NCBI RefSeq assembly: GCF_004027225.2
Contig: NC_044278.2
Location: 7,378,001 to 7,442,000 of the forward strand
Reading direction: 5' to 3'
From: Strigops habroptila
Taxonomy: Eukaryota; Chordata; Aves; Psittaciformes; Psittacidae
DNA: 64,000 nt
Below, in pieces: positions 11,936-25,200 of this stretch; positions within the stretch are counted from its first letter, which is position 1, and the number at the start of each line of letters is the position of its first letter. A model generated the notes under the pieces. It was not told the origin of the DNA and ran no database searches. It worked only from the letters and a program-made list of their open reading frames with translations. A program made the translations under genes and the position numbers.

Positions 11936-14900
11936 TGTTCCTTTCGAACAGGGGACAGCCACTGCTCCACCGTGGTCACCGCATTCACAAAGCAAGGCCC
12001 TAACTAGTGTTGGCATTGTCATTCCCAGGGTATTCTTCCAAATTTGTAGTTTCCAACCTTTGTGTGTTTCTGAGGTGGAAAACTGCATCCTGCCTCCTGC
12101 GTCCCATCTGCTGTCTCCTCTAGGGAAGCCTTCCTTATGTTCAGTTGTCCACTATTGCTTCTTGCTGCTGAGCCCTCAAGGGTAGCACCCAACCCAAAGG
12201 CTAGCTGTGTTTCTGCAGCACAGGGGCTATGGGTTATATGTTGCTTAATCTTATTCAGACTGAGCTTAACAGTAAGTTTTACAGCAATTCCCCCAGTACA
12301 AGGGTTGATCTGTGGTCTGTATTGCTCTTTGGGATTCTGTGGAAGAGAAGGTGCTTTCTTGATGTATTAATATGAACTTGGAACTCTCAGGTTACGCATA
12401 TGGCTTTCAAGTATGAAGCCAAGGATGTTTTTACTCTGTGAGGTGCTGGGGATGCTCAGAATCAGCACACTTTTCCAAGGCAAAGCTGCATCTATCCGCA
12501 AGTTGGGAGAGAGGGTTAAGTAATTTTGGTAGCCTTGTCTCAGGTTTGAGCTTCCTCTGTCTGCTCACAGGGCGCTCCTGACAGATTCATTAGCATTGCT
12601 CACATCTAGTGAGATACTGAACTTTAGCTAGCTCTCTCAACTGTCCAGGTCTGCCCCCTTTTGACCCCAAAGTAAGGCTTCAACTCATTTAACAACTGTG
12701 CTTTTAGGAGACAAAGCAACTTGAAACGTAATAGCACATTCCATGCGATGTGGAGGGGATGATGAGGGTTACGTGCAGCTCAGAGGGAAAGAGCAGAGTG
12801 GTGCTCGAACAGTCTCGATTGACTTCTGCTCCTCGTAAGGCAGGAAAGTTGTAGAAGGCAATCATTTAGGAGGGAAATCTGATGGTAGCGTTAAACAGAT
12901 TCCAAATGGTTGAATGAGACAAGTCCTGTCACTATAGACTCTGCTGAAAAGTGGAAGATAGAACTGTTTCCCTGGTAATAAATCCCGAGAAGCCCCAACA
13001 CCAAACTTGCATGCATGGCAGAGCAACATCTCCTGCTCAGTGTAATGCCTGCACTCAGCCCATTCTTGCAGAAACTGGAGGAAGACATAGGAAATAAACC
13101 CAGCCCTCACTGCACAATCAGTGTATAAAGACAACACAAGTAGACCTGAGCCTAGTCCCAGCCCTAGTGTCTACCTATAGGAAGAAAACTGAGCTGGTGT
13201 ATCCTTCACCCTGGCTCTGGGCTCAGATTCCAGCCCAGGCATTTATGTGTAAGTGAAGGATACGGGGACTTCCCCCCTCCAGGTCCCCCAAATTGTAGTG
13301 TTTCCTGTGTAACTGTATCTACACTGACCGCTTTGGATGCAAACACAGCAAAGCTTGTTGGATACCCTACCTTGCCAGCAGCCCTACTCAACATGCCAGA
13401 TGACCTGCCTAGACCACAACGCTCAGGAGCCTGGAATCTACATCCTGATGCTACACCTCAGGCTTCCTGCAAATCTACATCTCCTGCAGATGCATGCTAT
13501 GGTGTCCTTTTGATGGCCAGAAACAGTAGCCCCTGTGGGGTAGTTTTTGGTGGCAAACATAGCTTGTCTCCATAGCCAAGAGAGGGCAGCATCCTCCCTC
13601 AGCTGGGAAGGCAGAGGAGGAGGGAGTCGCCTGGCCACACATCTCTTTCTAGGAAAAGGCGTGCTTTATCAGATGGCATTTTAGAACAAACGTTCATTTT
13701 AAGACTTCGTGCTTCTGTTTATAGCGATATGAACTGATTTACAGCTTGGAGTTGCTGGGGACAATTTATCACACCCCTATAAATAAAACCCAAGCCAATT
13801 CTTGGTGTGCCATCCCCAGCTGCCCATGCCTGCCCTTATCCCAGTGAGAAGGTGTGGCAGTCTCCTGGTAACCAGCATCCCTCCCCAAGCAGCAGCACAG
13901 CAGGAAAGGCAACTGCATCTCTTCCAGAGTATATAGCTTTACACTACGAGGTGGTGGAGGGAAGGCAGAAGAGAAGAACAAGTGGGCAGTGCTCTACATT
14001 TTTGTTGCTGTTTTATATTCATGTGTAAGTAATGCCACAACTGGACTCCAGGAAGAGCAGCCAGTAACTGGAAATAGAAGACTTCAGCATTTAGCAGCGG
14101 ATTGCGTACCAAATGGGGGCCCTCTTTCCTAGAACTACATCTCCTGCAAGCAGTTATCTGCATAATCCACCGAGGTGGATGCCTGTAGAAGCCCACACTG
14201 GTGCTCATACTGTCTGTACATCTGGCACTCTTCAGGCGCTGAGCTCCTGATGAGCTCAATGGAAGTGTGGTGCAGCTGGAAAAACCCAGGCTGTGCTGCA
14301 GCAAGGGAGAAAATACACACAAGCCTTTTTCCCTGCCCAGGTTCCTCCTGCAACAGGTGAGAAGGCAAGAGGAAATGCAAAGAGCTACTGCTGCACCACT
14401 CCCCGAAGTAAAGAGGAATGATCACAGAAGGGTTTCCCATCCAGGGAACTAGCACTCACTTGTAAGCTCAGGGAAAAAAAAAGAGAACAAGCCTATGCTG
14501 GCAGAGATGTGCCACCAGCATTTCATTTCAGAGCTCCTGTGGTATGCTTCTTATTGGCCTAATTAACAAGCTTGAAAGACTAGGAGTCACAAGGTTCATA
14601 TGCAAAACAGATGGTAGACAGGACATCAATAAAGCTCTTTTAGATTATGCTGGAAAAAAAAGCAGCAGCTTTTGCTAGAAATAATTTCAAGCAAATGGCA
14701 CTTGATTTACAGCCCTAATACAGCACTTATTTATACTGTTGCAAGCCTTTGAGAGTGCGAGCTTCTCACTGAAGATGAGTTTAACTACAGCAGTAGATGA
14801 GGGTGGGTTGGCTCTAGATGTGCTTAGAACATTGCATCACTGTGCAAAAGAAGGTCTTGCTGCCAGCCCTGCTACTGATCTGACACACACCACTCGAGCC

Positions 14901-17900
14901 CTGCCCTTCTGCCAGCCTTATTTAAAACCAGGAATACCTCCCTTATATAATGCTTCAAGATCCTTTTAAGCCACATAGGATTAATTATTGTAGCAAACAG
15001 AAGAAAATGGAAGATTGTTAGAGGTTCATGTCCTTCAATTTCCGAGTGCTGCTATATTTAGGTCCCCCAAGTGCTTTCACCATCTTGATTAGAACGATTT
15101 CAGAGAAAAGCAAAGCTGAGCCACTGTGCAGGTCACCAAGTCATCTCTGTGACTCAGCCCAGTCCTTCCATGAACCGCAGGGAAGGACTTAGGCCCTGAA
15201 AATACACAGTGGAGAGCCAACAAAATTGGCATTTATCAGACTGTATTTGGGACGCTGTCCCTCACTTTCATTAGGGACAGTGTCTAGTTCATAGATTTAA
15301 GCTTAGCAGAATGTATACCACCATGCCCATGGCAGTATAATCTAGACAGCTGGAGGGATTCAAAGAGCAGTGAGAATATATTATTATGGATAGAAATAGC
15401 CTGCATGCCCAAAGACCAAGCATGGGTTTGCAGTCTGTCTTCTAGCTCATACTGTCACATCTCTACCACAACCAACACTCACACTCCCAATAATAAGCAA
15501 GTACTAGGATGTAAGCACATGATATACTTCCACTTTTATCTAATGCAACAGGCTTGGCTCTCAGCTTTGCTGTCACCATGACATTAGATGTTGGTTTCAG
15601 GCATGAAGAGGAAGTCTCTCTGGGCCAACTGCAGTCACTGTATAACAAACCAGCACTCAGCTGTAAACCATGAAGTGAGAGTTTAGCAAAAGCTTGGTTT
15701 AATCTATTGAGCAGACCTATTGAAGAAGTGACTGCTGACTGAAAAGCAGCCAGGAGCATTCAGAGCTTGGCCTCATGAGAAGCCAAGTATGAGCAGAATA
15801 GTGCTATTTCTGCAGCCCATGCCTGCTGCGGCCACAGAGGATGCTGGATGTGCTCTCTATTCCTGGAGGAACGAAGGGGAAAACCCCACACTCAGCTATT
15901 TGTCTTCACCTAAAGCCTTGCTCCTGGCTGATTTTAGCAGAAAGAGGGAAGAGGCACACCACAGCCAATAATTAACTTTTGTACTGATTGTGGCAATGGT
16001 CAGAGCACAGGTCATCCGATACGCTTGTTTCTGGTGAAGCATTGAGAGAAATGGGAGGATTTGCAGCTCTCAGACTTATTTCAGTAGCAAGCAAAGATGT
16101 TGGTGTGCTGAAAGCAGACGGGATCAGTGGTTTTCCTGTGTTTTTTGAAAGTGCTAAAGGGACCTCCTTCATTCAAGCCACAGGAAGGCACATTAATATC
16201 CAATAAGCTTTTGGCAGAGCACAGAACAGCAGTAGAACACTTGCCAGAAGCAGTGAATCACAGAGACTCTGGACTGGGCAGATCCAGTAATCAGCTGGAG
16301 CACCTATAGTGGCAATTAGACAGATGTGCATAGGTCTAAAAATGCATTTCAATGCCCCTAATCTCCTATCCCACCATATACTCACCTCACCCCCAGCCAC
16401 CAAGACTGGAGGTATCTTCACATCCCTCCAGGGGTCCATAGGTCCCTTTTGCCCAGTTTCCCATTTGGGATGTTGTTGTGCTTGTTGTGCAGTGCTGCTT
16501 ATACAAGGCTACGGGCAAAATAAACCCCTCCGAAAACAAGTCCATCCCACTGCCTTTTCCGCAGAGGGGATGAGGAACGAGAACACCACACAACCACATC
16601 CCTGTATAGGTGACACTTGAACCTGTGCATCATGGATTTCCAAGCTTAACTTTGCTTCTCTGTGTGCCTGATGGGAGCACCTCCACGCTGAGCTCCTGCC
16701 TCACCCTGACTGGAGCTGAAGTAATAGGTACATACCCTTAGAGCCTAGATTCCTCAAGTCATGCACAAATACTGTGACTGTTCTTCTAGAGAGACTTCCC
16801 TTTGGATGTAATAAAGGAGGAGAATGATTGCTTGCTTATTCCTTTGACAGACACAGCAACACACACCTATGATCAGCAGAAGACCCAACAGCAACACACG
16901 TCAGATGGGTGCTGCCCTCTGTCACAACTTATCCCTCAGTAATAACAGAGGGACTGTCTCCTGTGGGGCCAGGGGGGAATTGTTTGCATTTCTTTAAAGT
17001 CTCTCCCTTCCCTGATGTCTTTTTGTTCCCTGACCCAAGACAAACCAGCCCAGCCCTGAAGCCAACACACCTGCAGAAGCTGCATGCTCAGCATAGAGGC
17101 ATCAACAAGCTGCCCAAGGAAGGGTCTCCACAACATGGTATCCCTGCTGTTATCCCCATAGCCAAATCCCACTCTTGCATTTGACTATTTCAAGCATCAT
17201 CTGCAAGTCCTAGACAAGCAGACGATCCTCACTATGTGTAATGACTGAATGGGCAAGGGGTGAGGACCTGCTCACCCCAGTGCTTCCCAATTGAGCAGGT
17301 TTTGGCAGTTGACTGCTGACCCTGAGCTGTGCCCTTGTTTAATGAACAGGTTTCTGTAGGTCTCCTCCTGCACCATTTATGTCCCCTCAGACACTGCACA
17401 GGGAGCTACACCTACGCCATGGGTCTGGGCTCTACTTTAAGGGCCATGACAGCAAGCACTGCAGCACCCACATCCTTATGGGATCTTGCTCTGCACATCA
17501 GCGAGCCACATGGTCTGGTGACTAAAGCACAAGCTTGGGCATTGGTTTCTACTGCCAGTTCCAATATTGACATCTTGTGTTATTAGCTAATACTTGCAGA
17601 CAAAAGGACATCAGTGGCATATTGCTTAAGCACACTTAACACTTGAAAGAGAAGGCTATTCTCCCAATAAGTACTTCCAGGATCTAACACATCAGCCCAA
17701 TTTATTCCCAATTTATTCCCCTATTTAGTAATATTTCTTCACATGCCGTTTTTGCTTGGACTCACCTTTCATTACAATTACACAAGTTTGCATTAAAACA
17801 GGATCTCTGCTTTTACAGAGGCTTATCGGTTACAAGCAGCAATGGCCCTACTATTCATCAGAAGATATCTGTAGTAAATAGTTGTTGTTTATGCAGTGCC

Positions 17901-19147
17901 TTCTTCTCCCACACCAAAATCCTTCATGAGTTCTATAGGAAGCCATGTTGCTCACCTTACAGCACAGATATTTCCAAAGCAGAACACGCTTACTGAACAG
18001 TACTTAAGACTGAAATTTCACCTAAAAGCTGACAAATAGCTTCATATCCGGATTAAGCAGAAAGGAAAGCGTAGCTAGACATTGGATTTTGTAGTGCCAG
18101 TGCTTTATAGGAGTGCTACAGGAATCACAATGACTATAAATGGTCAGAAACTCCATTTTAGGTTTCATGCAAGAGATGGCACTGTTAGCACCAGCAATTA
18201 ATTTAGAACCAGGAGGAGGTGTATGTGGGAGGGCACGGATGTATTTTTAAAGGTAGATTACAAACATTAATATTAGAAGAAGTATTTTTGTTTCTGTTTT
18301 GATTAACAGAAGGTTATTAATTTTTCACTGAAGACTCATACGTTCCATTGCGAGCAGATTGATATTTCACCAGGACATAGGAAACAGAAAATAGAGTCAG
18401 CTATGAAAGGAAACCCAGAAATCCAGTGCCAGCCAAGCTAGATATGTTTCTTGTTTAATCAAAAATGGATTATTTTTTCCCCAGATGAAAAAGCCTATGC
18501 ATATATATATGCCAGCACCAGCATTATAAGTAGGAAAAGGTGAAGAATTCAGCTCCTGCTAGGCAGGTATGATTTGGATCTTCACTTGCTAGATACCACA
18601 GTAGTTAGCCAAATATTTCTAGTTTTAAAATCCCAAAGTAGAGTTAAAAAAACCCCAAGAACAATCTCAGCAAACAATGTTCACACAGTAGACTTCCCAT
18701 GCCTAAACCCACTACCCAAATCCCACAGATGTTTCTTGCTAATGTTGCACTCACCTTTGTTACACAGACTACTGGTAAAACACCAAACCTCTGCTGCTTA
18801 ACATAGAGCCTTAAATACATTGAGCTTAATGCCATTTTAAGGCCTTGGCCCTTGACTGGATTGCAGATGATTAAGGAGAAGAGCTGCCTCCTTGGTGGGT
18901 CCTGACCTGTCAGGTGTGCCTAAATCACACAGAGCCAATGCATTGCAGCTGAATGCAGTGGTGTAGTTGTGACAGGCGAATTCACCCCACACTTAGGATA
19001 TTCACTATGGTGTGAAGCACCCAGATTCCCCTCTCAGGCAGGGAAAGGAGCAGAGGCTACTCTGAGATGTGCTTCTAAGCATTTAGTAAAAGCCACCTTT
19101 TCCTCCTTCCGCTTTGGTGCCGAAGCCCAGTAAAGGGCCTTTAATCA
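11936..19147. other. Non-coding interval, no gene recognised
   Basis: Single-copy sequence of moderate GC. I checked several overlapping open frames (for example 13939-14455 and 15972-16620): none has a domain, and each is matched by frames on the other strand. A short 11-bp direct duplication (CAATTTATTCC twice) lies at 17698-17719. A second CTCF-like motif of the region is listed separately. Confidence 0.55.
13576..13589 (+). promoter_or_regulatory. Weak CTCF-like motif
   Basis: CCAAGAGAGGGCAG agrees with the CTCF core at 12 of 14 positions, including the AGRGGGCAG part. It has the same orientation as the motif at 11922. Confidence 0.3.
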
Positions 19148-19215
19148 CGGCATTTCCTATTAGTTCCTTTGGGTGGTTTCCCGCGGCATTTCCTATTAGT
19201 TCCTTTGGGTGGTTT
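19148..19215. repeat. 36-bp tandem duplication, two near-perfect units
   Basis: A 36-bp unit starting CGGCATTTCC and containing TATTAGTTCCTTTGGG runs 19148-19183. It is repeated without mismatch for 32 bases at 19184-19215 before diverging. The lack of differences points to a recent duplication. On the minus strand it duplicates a short peptide in an open frame, which I regard as incidental. Confidence 0.95.
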
Positions 19216-22200
19216 ACCATCATCCTGTGGTTTCCTAATTGGTGAAGCTGACCAAAGTGGAGGCTGGAAGCCCTCCCTCCACTTCCTAGCGCCCTGTGAA
19301 CTCTTGTGACAGAATAAGGGATGGAGTGGGAAAACAAACTGGCTAAGGGTGCCCCTTTTGACAGCAGTTTGCTTTCCAAGCAACTAAAACCAATTATGGT
19401 GCTACAGCTGTGTTGCCTTTTCTAAAGGGTGTCTAGTGCAGGGTCTGAATGCACCTTCTTGCAGAGAGTCTGAACACTCTCAGCATCTAGCTCAGTTCTT
19501 TAGAACAAATTAGTCTTGAAGTCTCAGTGTAAATGTGCCCTAAACAGTAAATGTGTTTATTGTGCAAGGAGAAGAATAATTCATAAGTGAGAGAAATACA
19601 AGCTGATCTTGTTGACCAATTAAGTTACTGGAAAGTGACAGTTTCAACAGTCTGATGGTGCTTCAGTGTTAGGAAGCCAGAAAAGCATTGTAAGAATTGT
19701 GGTATGTGTTGTACATCTGAGTCACTTATTTTGAATAAAGGAAAGGAAAAGAGTTTGAAGTTTCCTACTATCAACCCACCTGCAACTACACTTAACTGCC
19801 GAAATCCAGACCTACCCAGCTCTGCCGTAAAGCAGCTTTGCTTGGGATGTTGGGCAATTTCCTAGGTTAAGAAATCCCATATCGTAGGAGGGCACAAAAT
19901 ATGCTGTGAGGTCCTTTTAATGCCTTTCAGGAAGAAAATCCCAAAACTGGCATAAGCCAAATACCAGCAGGTTGATTTTGTGCTGTTCGGCTTGTTCAGA
20001 GGGCAACAGGACATACAGCACCCTGAGGTTTCCCCCAGTGCCATACAGAGGCTTTAAGGGGAGATAAGCAGGACCAGCATCCCTGCATGCACACCAGGGT
20101 CGCCTGGTTCCCTGGCCTCCTGCTCAGCCCCTGAGGAGAGCAAGAGCATTGCACATGATCTAGAAAAAGCAAAATCATGGGGAGCAAAACTCTGCTGATT
20201 CGGCTGAAAACATAAAGTTGTGGGAAGATTGCGCTGCATCCCCACCACAGAAGCTCAATTAAATAAGCTAATAAAAACTCATTACATACAAACCTGCTGG
20301 CTCAGCGTGCTAAGATGGGCCAGTTTCTGCAGTCAGTAACACCAAGGGACAGGCATGTCTAGTGTTAGAACCGGCTGCTTTCAAAAATGCATTCCGAATT
20401 ATGAGATTCTTACTTATAATTGGGCACTTGGGGGTGGCACTACTCTGGAGAAAGCCTCAAATATTGGTACTGGGAGCAAGAAACGTAAATGACAGCCGTC
20501 ACACCTCTAAGGGGCTCAGCGTTCATCACAGGCAGAGGAAGAGCAAAGAAGGTGCCAGCTCTTTGATAGATTGTCCTGTCCTCAGCTTAATGGAGTACTT
20601 CAGTGTCGTCCACAGCACTGAACAGATCTGTAGGGATGCCCTAGCATCCTGTGGTATCATCTCTTTTCAGGGTTCCTGGAGTTACAAAGTCATTGGGATT
20701 CATGTAGAAGGCTTTGCATTGGTCCTCCAGACAAGCTGAGAGAGACCTGTGGATGGAGATGCTGGATGTCAACCTTTCCCCACCAAAACACAACTCTTAA
20801 CTCACTAAAGAATAGAGATACGGTCTTTCCACTTCCATATGCTCAGGTCAGCTGTGAGGAAAACACTACACCTTCTGTGTCGTGACAGTGCTCTTTACAA
20901 TATACTTTGCTTCTTCACCAAAGCATTTCCCGAAAGATTGGAGAAGAATTAGAAAGCAAGCAGGGCTTGATGCTGTGGCTTATTGAGAGCCAACCCGAAA
21001 AGCACCATCATTTTCTGCTTCCCCAGGAAGCACAGGACCCAGATGGGACCAAGACAACAATCTTCCTGCATTGCTTCTGGTACATGTCATTAATTTAACA
21101 CAAGGGATGTTGTTGATAGACACCATTTTCTCAGCCTTCCAGTGTCACTAGTGATATGGAATCTGCTGCAGTCTGGTACAGTGGCTTGTTTGCAGTAGCT
21201 TTGCTGCATGAAAAGAGAAAGCCCAGCCACCACGGTTACAGGCATGTATGAAATGTCTGATATTTGCATGACTCCGAACGCAGAGCTTGTGTTCACATGT
21301 GCCTAAGCTTTCATGGTAAAGAGATATCTATATTATGAAGCAATGTTTGCTCAGGGTAGTGGATTTCGCACAGCAGAGAAACTTATACTCTCCCATGTTC
21401 TCTGCTTTGCTGGTGATTGCTCCTGCTTTTAAGGAGTTAGGACATCCATGTGTTTTAAATACAGAAGTTATCCACCATCAAAGTGGTAAAAGAAAAAATC
21501 TGGGACCTTCCTCCTGTAGGGCTGGTTTGAGGCAGTGACTGGAAAATGAGGAAAACGCATCACTTCTTCTCTGGCTTCGGATGTAGAAGAAGATGACAAA
21601 CCTGGCACGAAAAAGGTTTGTTTCACCACTGGATAATGGACTTGTAGCTGCTTCTGACACAATGGCTTTCAGATGCCTCACCTCATAGGCAGCAGCCTGA
21701 CACTCCGCACCATGCACAGGCTTTCGGCAGCAGCCTTGCTGGGTCCATATGTCAGACTCCACTGGTCCCTGCCTCCTGTTTGCCTCCCAAAGCTATATAA
21801 ATGGATTGCTATCGTTCACTGCCGATGCCCTCTCTGGTAATGTTTGTTTCATGCATGCTAATGAGAAGACCAGTAAGAACAGATTTATGTTTGGCTCAGC
21901 CCAGAGGTAACACGCATGAAAACGCTGACACAAATGCTGAATAAAAGGGATTTGAAAATCAACATCCCCTACTGTTACCAGCTACAGTGTAATCCCTTTC
22001 CAGGCCTGTTGGGAAATGTCCTCGGAGAAGCTGACATTAGTGCAGCTGCTTCTCTCCTCAGCAGTTAGAGCTTGCTTTCACGTATTTGACCGAGGCAAAA
22101 AGAAATGGCAGGGAGTGAGCACGTGAGAGAGTGAGATTGTCTTCTTTTCCTGAACTTAGTTTTGGAGATAAAGTTGCTTATGTTTCTGAGAATTAAATGG

Positions 22201-25200
22201 GTGACCAAAGAGGATAATGGATGGAAGGAGCTAAGTCCTAGGCACCGCTTTTGCCTTTTTGCATGCTAAACGCCTCACAACTGAACCTTTTGTCTAATCC
22301 AGTACGGTTGTTCATACAGTCACCGCTCTGCTTTCTTGCAGTCAAGTCTTTCAGGCAATGTGCAGTAATGCAGCTGGGAAGATGTTAGAGGATATGTGTG
22401 ATCTTAGCTTTTTTTTCCCACCATGTCTGTTATTAATCCCCTAAGGTATCTATCTAATCTACTGCACCTAGCACAAGACATGGCTCCAGTCTTCCCCCTT
22501 GAGCAAAGAAGGCATATCTGGGAATGTCAACGCAGTGCTGCTCCATGGGAGTCTGAAGGACTTCCCATTTGCGCTCCCCCAGAGACCAAGTGGCAGCCCA
22601 TGGAATTAGGTGAGTGCTGACAGAAAGCATTTAAAAATGTGAAGAACACTGCAAAAGCCCAAGTCCAGGGCTGCAGCCCTTTGTCTCCATCAGTGCAACT
22701 TGCACACTGACCAGGGTAGGGAGGCCAGAGAGCTTCAGTGTCTGTGCATAGATAAATGCCATGCTAGTAACCCATCCTTACCGTGCAGATTTTTGAAGGC
22801 CCTGTGTCCTGTAGTCCTTTTCCATTTGTCTTTGCTAGGATTATCATTTAGACTGGACTGTAAACAGACAAATCTTTCCTAAAAAAGTTGAGGGTGAAAT
22901 AAATGAGCTGTCTAGCTCACCACTGACATAAAGAGGTAGGAGAGCAGCCCCCTGCCCAAATGATACCCACCGTTTCTCTTAAAATGGAGTGAACTACTCT
23001 CAAAAGATGCTTTATTCATCTCTGTTGACCACAGTGGGGACCTAGGGGGTAGCTTAGAGCTCTCTTGCTTTGACATTGCATTCCCTCCAGATGCGAGGGG
23101 TGTGAATGTTGTAAGAATCACTGTACCTGCATTAGAGAGATGGCCAGTGGGAGTCTGGATGCTTGGAAGACCTCAGCCCACCAAGAGGGCAGATTCACTC
23201 CTTTGTCTCACTGAAAACCTCAGTGGCTGTGCACACGCAGCAAGTATAGTTTGGACACTGAAAAGCAAGTGTTAGGTAATAACTCTTAGCAGATTACTTA
23301 AAATTTATAAGTGGTTATAAATAATGAATGGGTACTTTTAAAGCTAGTGATGTTGTCTGAAATGCAAAGCTTCCATTCAGCAAAAGTGGGTGTTTAGTTC
23401 TGGACAACTGCACTGTTATTTTCTTTCTTTTTTTTTAGCTTAACAGATAACCTATTAAAAAATGGATGAATATTTTAGGAGCTGTAACGGCCCTACAGTA
23501 AATAGAAACCTGACTCAATATTATTGCACCCAAGTTCTTTTTGGCTGTGTGCGACACTGCTGATCGATCCTGCTTCTCTTGCCAACGTGAGAATAAGGAG
23601 GCATTTGTGTCCATAGAGATGGCCTCTCTCAGTCCATCCAATCACATCGGATTCAGATGACCTTGGAAAAGCCGCCTGAAAAACCAATAAATGACTCATT
23701 GCATGTCATAGTGGATCTAGAGCTCCAATCTATAACGCACCTCTGGACATGCTGGCTACTAGCATTTCAATGAGAGTTAAGGATACTCAGAATCAGTTAA
23801 AACTTCATAGAATTGACCTTGTGGGTCTTGATCGAAAGGCCATTAAAGCCCAGTGGAAAGACTGGCCATCTTCAGTGGGCCCTTGATCAGTTTGCTAGAA
23901 AGGAACCCACAGATACAAGACAAAGAAACCATGCAGAAGAAAGGACCTCAGCACAGCCTAGACACTGTCAACACCCTGTATAGTGATTTCTCTACATGCC
24001 AATGTGAAAAAAAAGACCTGAAAAGGAGCTAGCCACCCCAGCCATGCCCGTGTGACCTTTTTCCATGTGTCTTTAGGTATTGCTGTTCATACTGGAATTT
24101 GTGTGTACCTAACTCTTCTGTACTGGTCACCAGTGCATGGGGATTTGGTAGGATTCAGTACTGACTTCTGGTGCAAGCCAAGCCTGCGTTGTCTCTTCCT
24201 GGGATCAACAGGAGTTAAGTACCAGGTTGTGCTTAGTGAGCCACAGCGGAGATAACACCCACATAGGCTGAGAAAGAATGAGGATGTGTTCATATGCATT
24301 GTTAGCATGTTTTGAGGTAAATACTGATTCACCTCACTAAGTTGATAATTAGGGATTAGTTTCTTTTCTGGTGCAGCTTTTTTTCCTGCTTGTTGTTTTT
24401 TTCTTTGGGGGGTGGGGTGGGAATTGTGGGTTTTTTTAAGGAACTGATGTTTTCTAATGTGCAAAAGAATTACTGAAGTAAAAAGAAGCTAATGAAGGTA
24501 TCCCTAACTAGCTGTAATTTTCAGTCCCTGAATGACTTTGCCCGATAAAAGACATGTGGAAGTAGCAAAGGATTTTGTCAGACCTGCAAATGATGCTGTT
24601 GCATAATTGTCTTCTTCCCTCTGTCTCCATTGGTGTCCTTAAATAAAGAGATCAGCACCATTTACATAACCCACTCCCATTTTCTTTTCCTTTCTGGCTG
24701 GAGTCTTGGGACAGAGACCTTATACCCAAAGCAAGCTTCCTTCTTGCTTCTTCATCCCTGGCAATGTCCCAGTGGCAGGTGACCTTCCTCTTGAGACATG
24801 CTGCTGGCTATGGTCCGGTGGGACCTAGGCTTCGGGATGTGTTTGGGGGGACCAAGGGAGACTGGGCTGTCCCTGCTTGGCCAAGTGTGGTGTGTCTTCC
24901 TAGACCTGGTCGGGGACAGGTTGTCTCCCCATCGTAGAGCCCGTGTCTTGTCTGACTAGGGTGTCATTGTCACCCTGGTTCAGGAGGGGTGCTGGGCCTC
25001 CTTGAGCCAACCTTGAAATCCACAGAAGGGGTGGGTTTGACCCAGCTGCTATGGTAAAGCCCAGCTCTTATGGCTGATATCCTTATGGTAAAGGTAAGGG
25101 CTGCCATGCATGCTGCCAGCCCGCGGCATCACTCAAAGCAGCACCATGCACTGCCATTTTCTTCCAGATCTTTTTTGACATTAAGCTGCTTCTCCCCACT

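Noticed and set aside
24052..24255. Hydrophobic 67-codon frame preceded by an acceptor-like TTTCCATGTGTCTTTAG
   Set aside because: No donor at its end, no family recognised, and the hydrophobic stretch is short and explained by T-rich composition.
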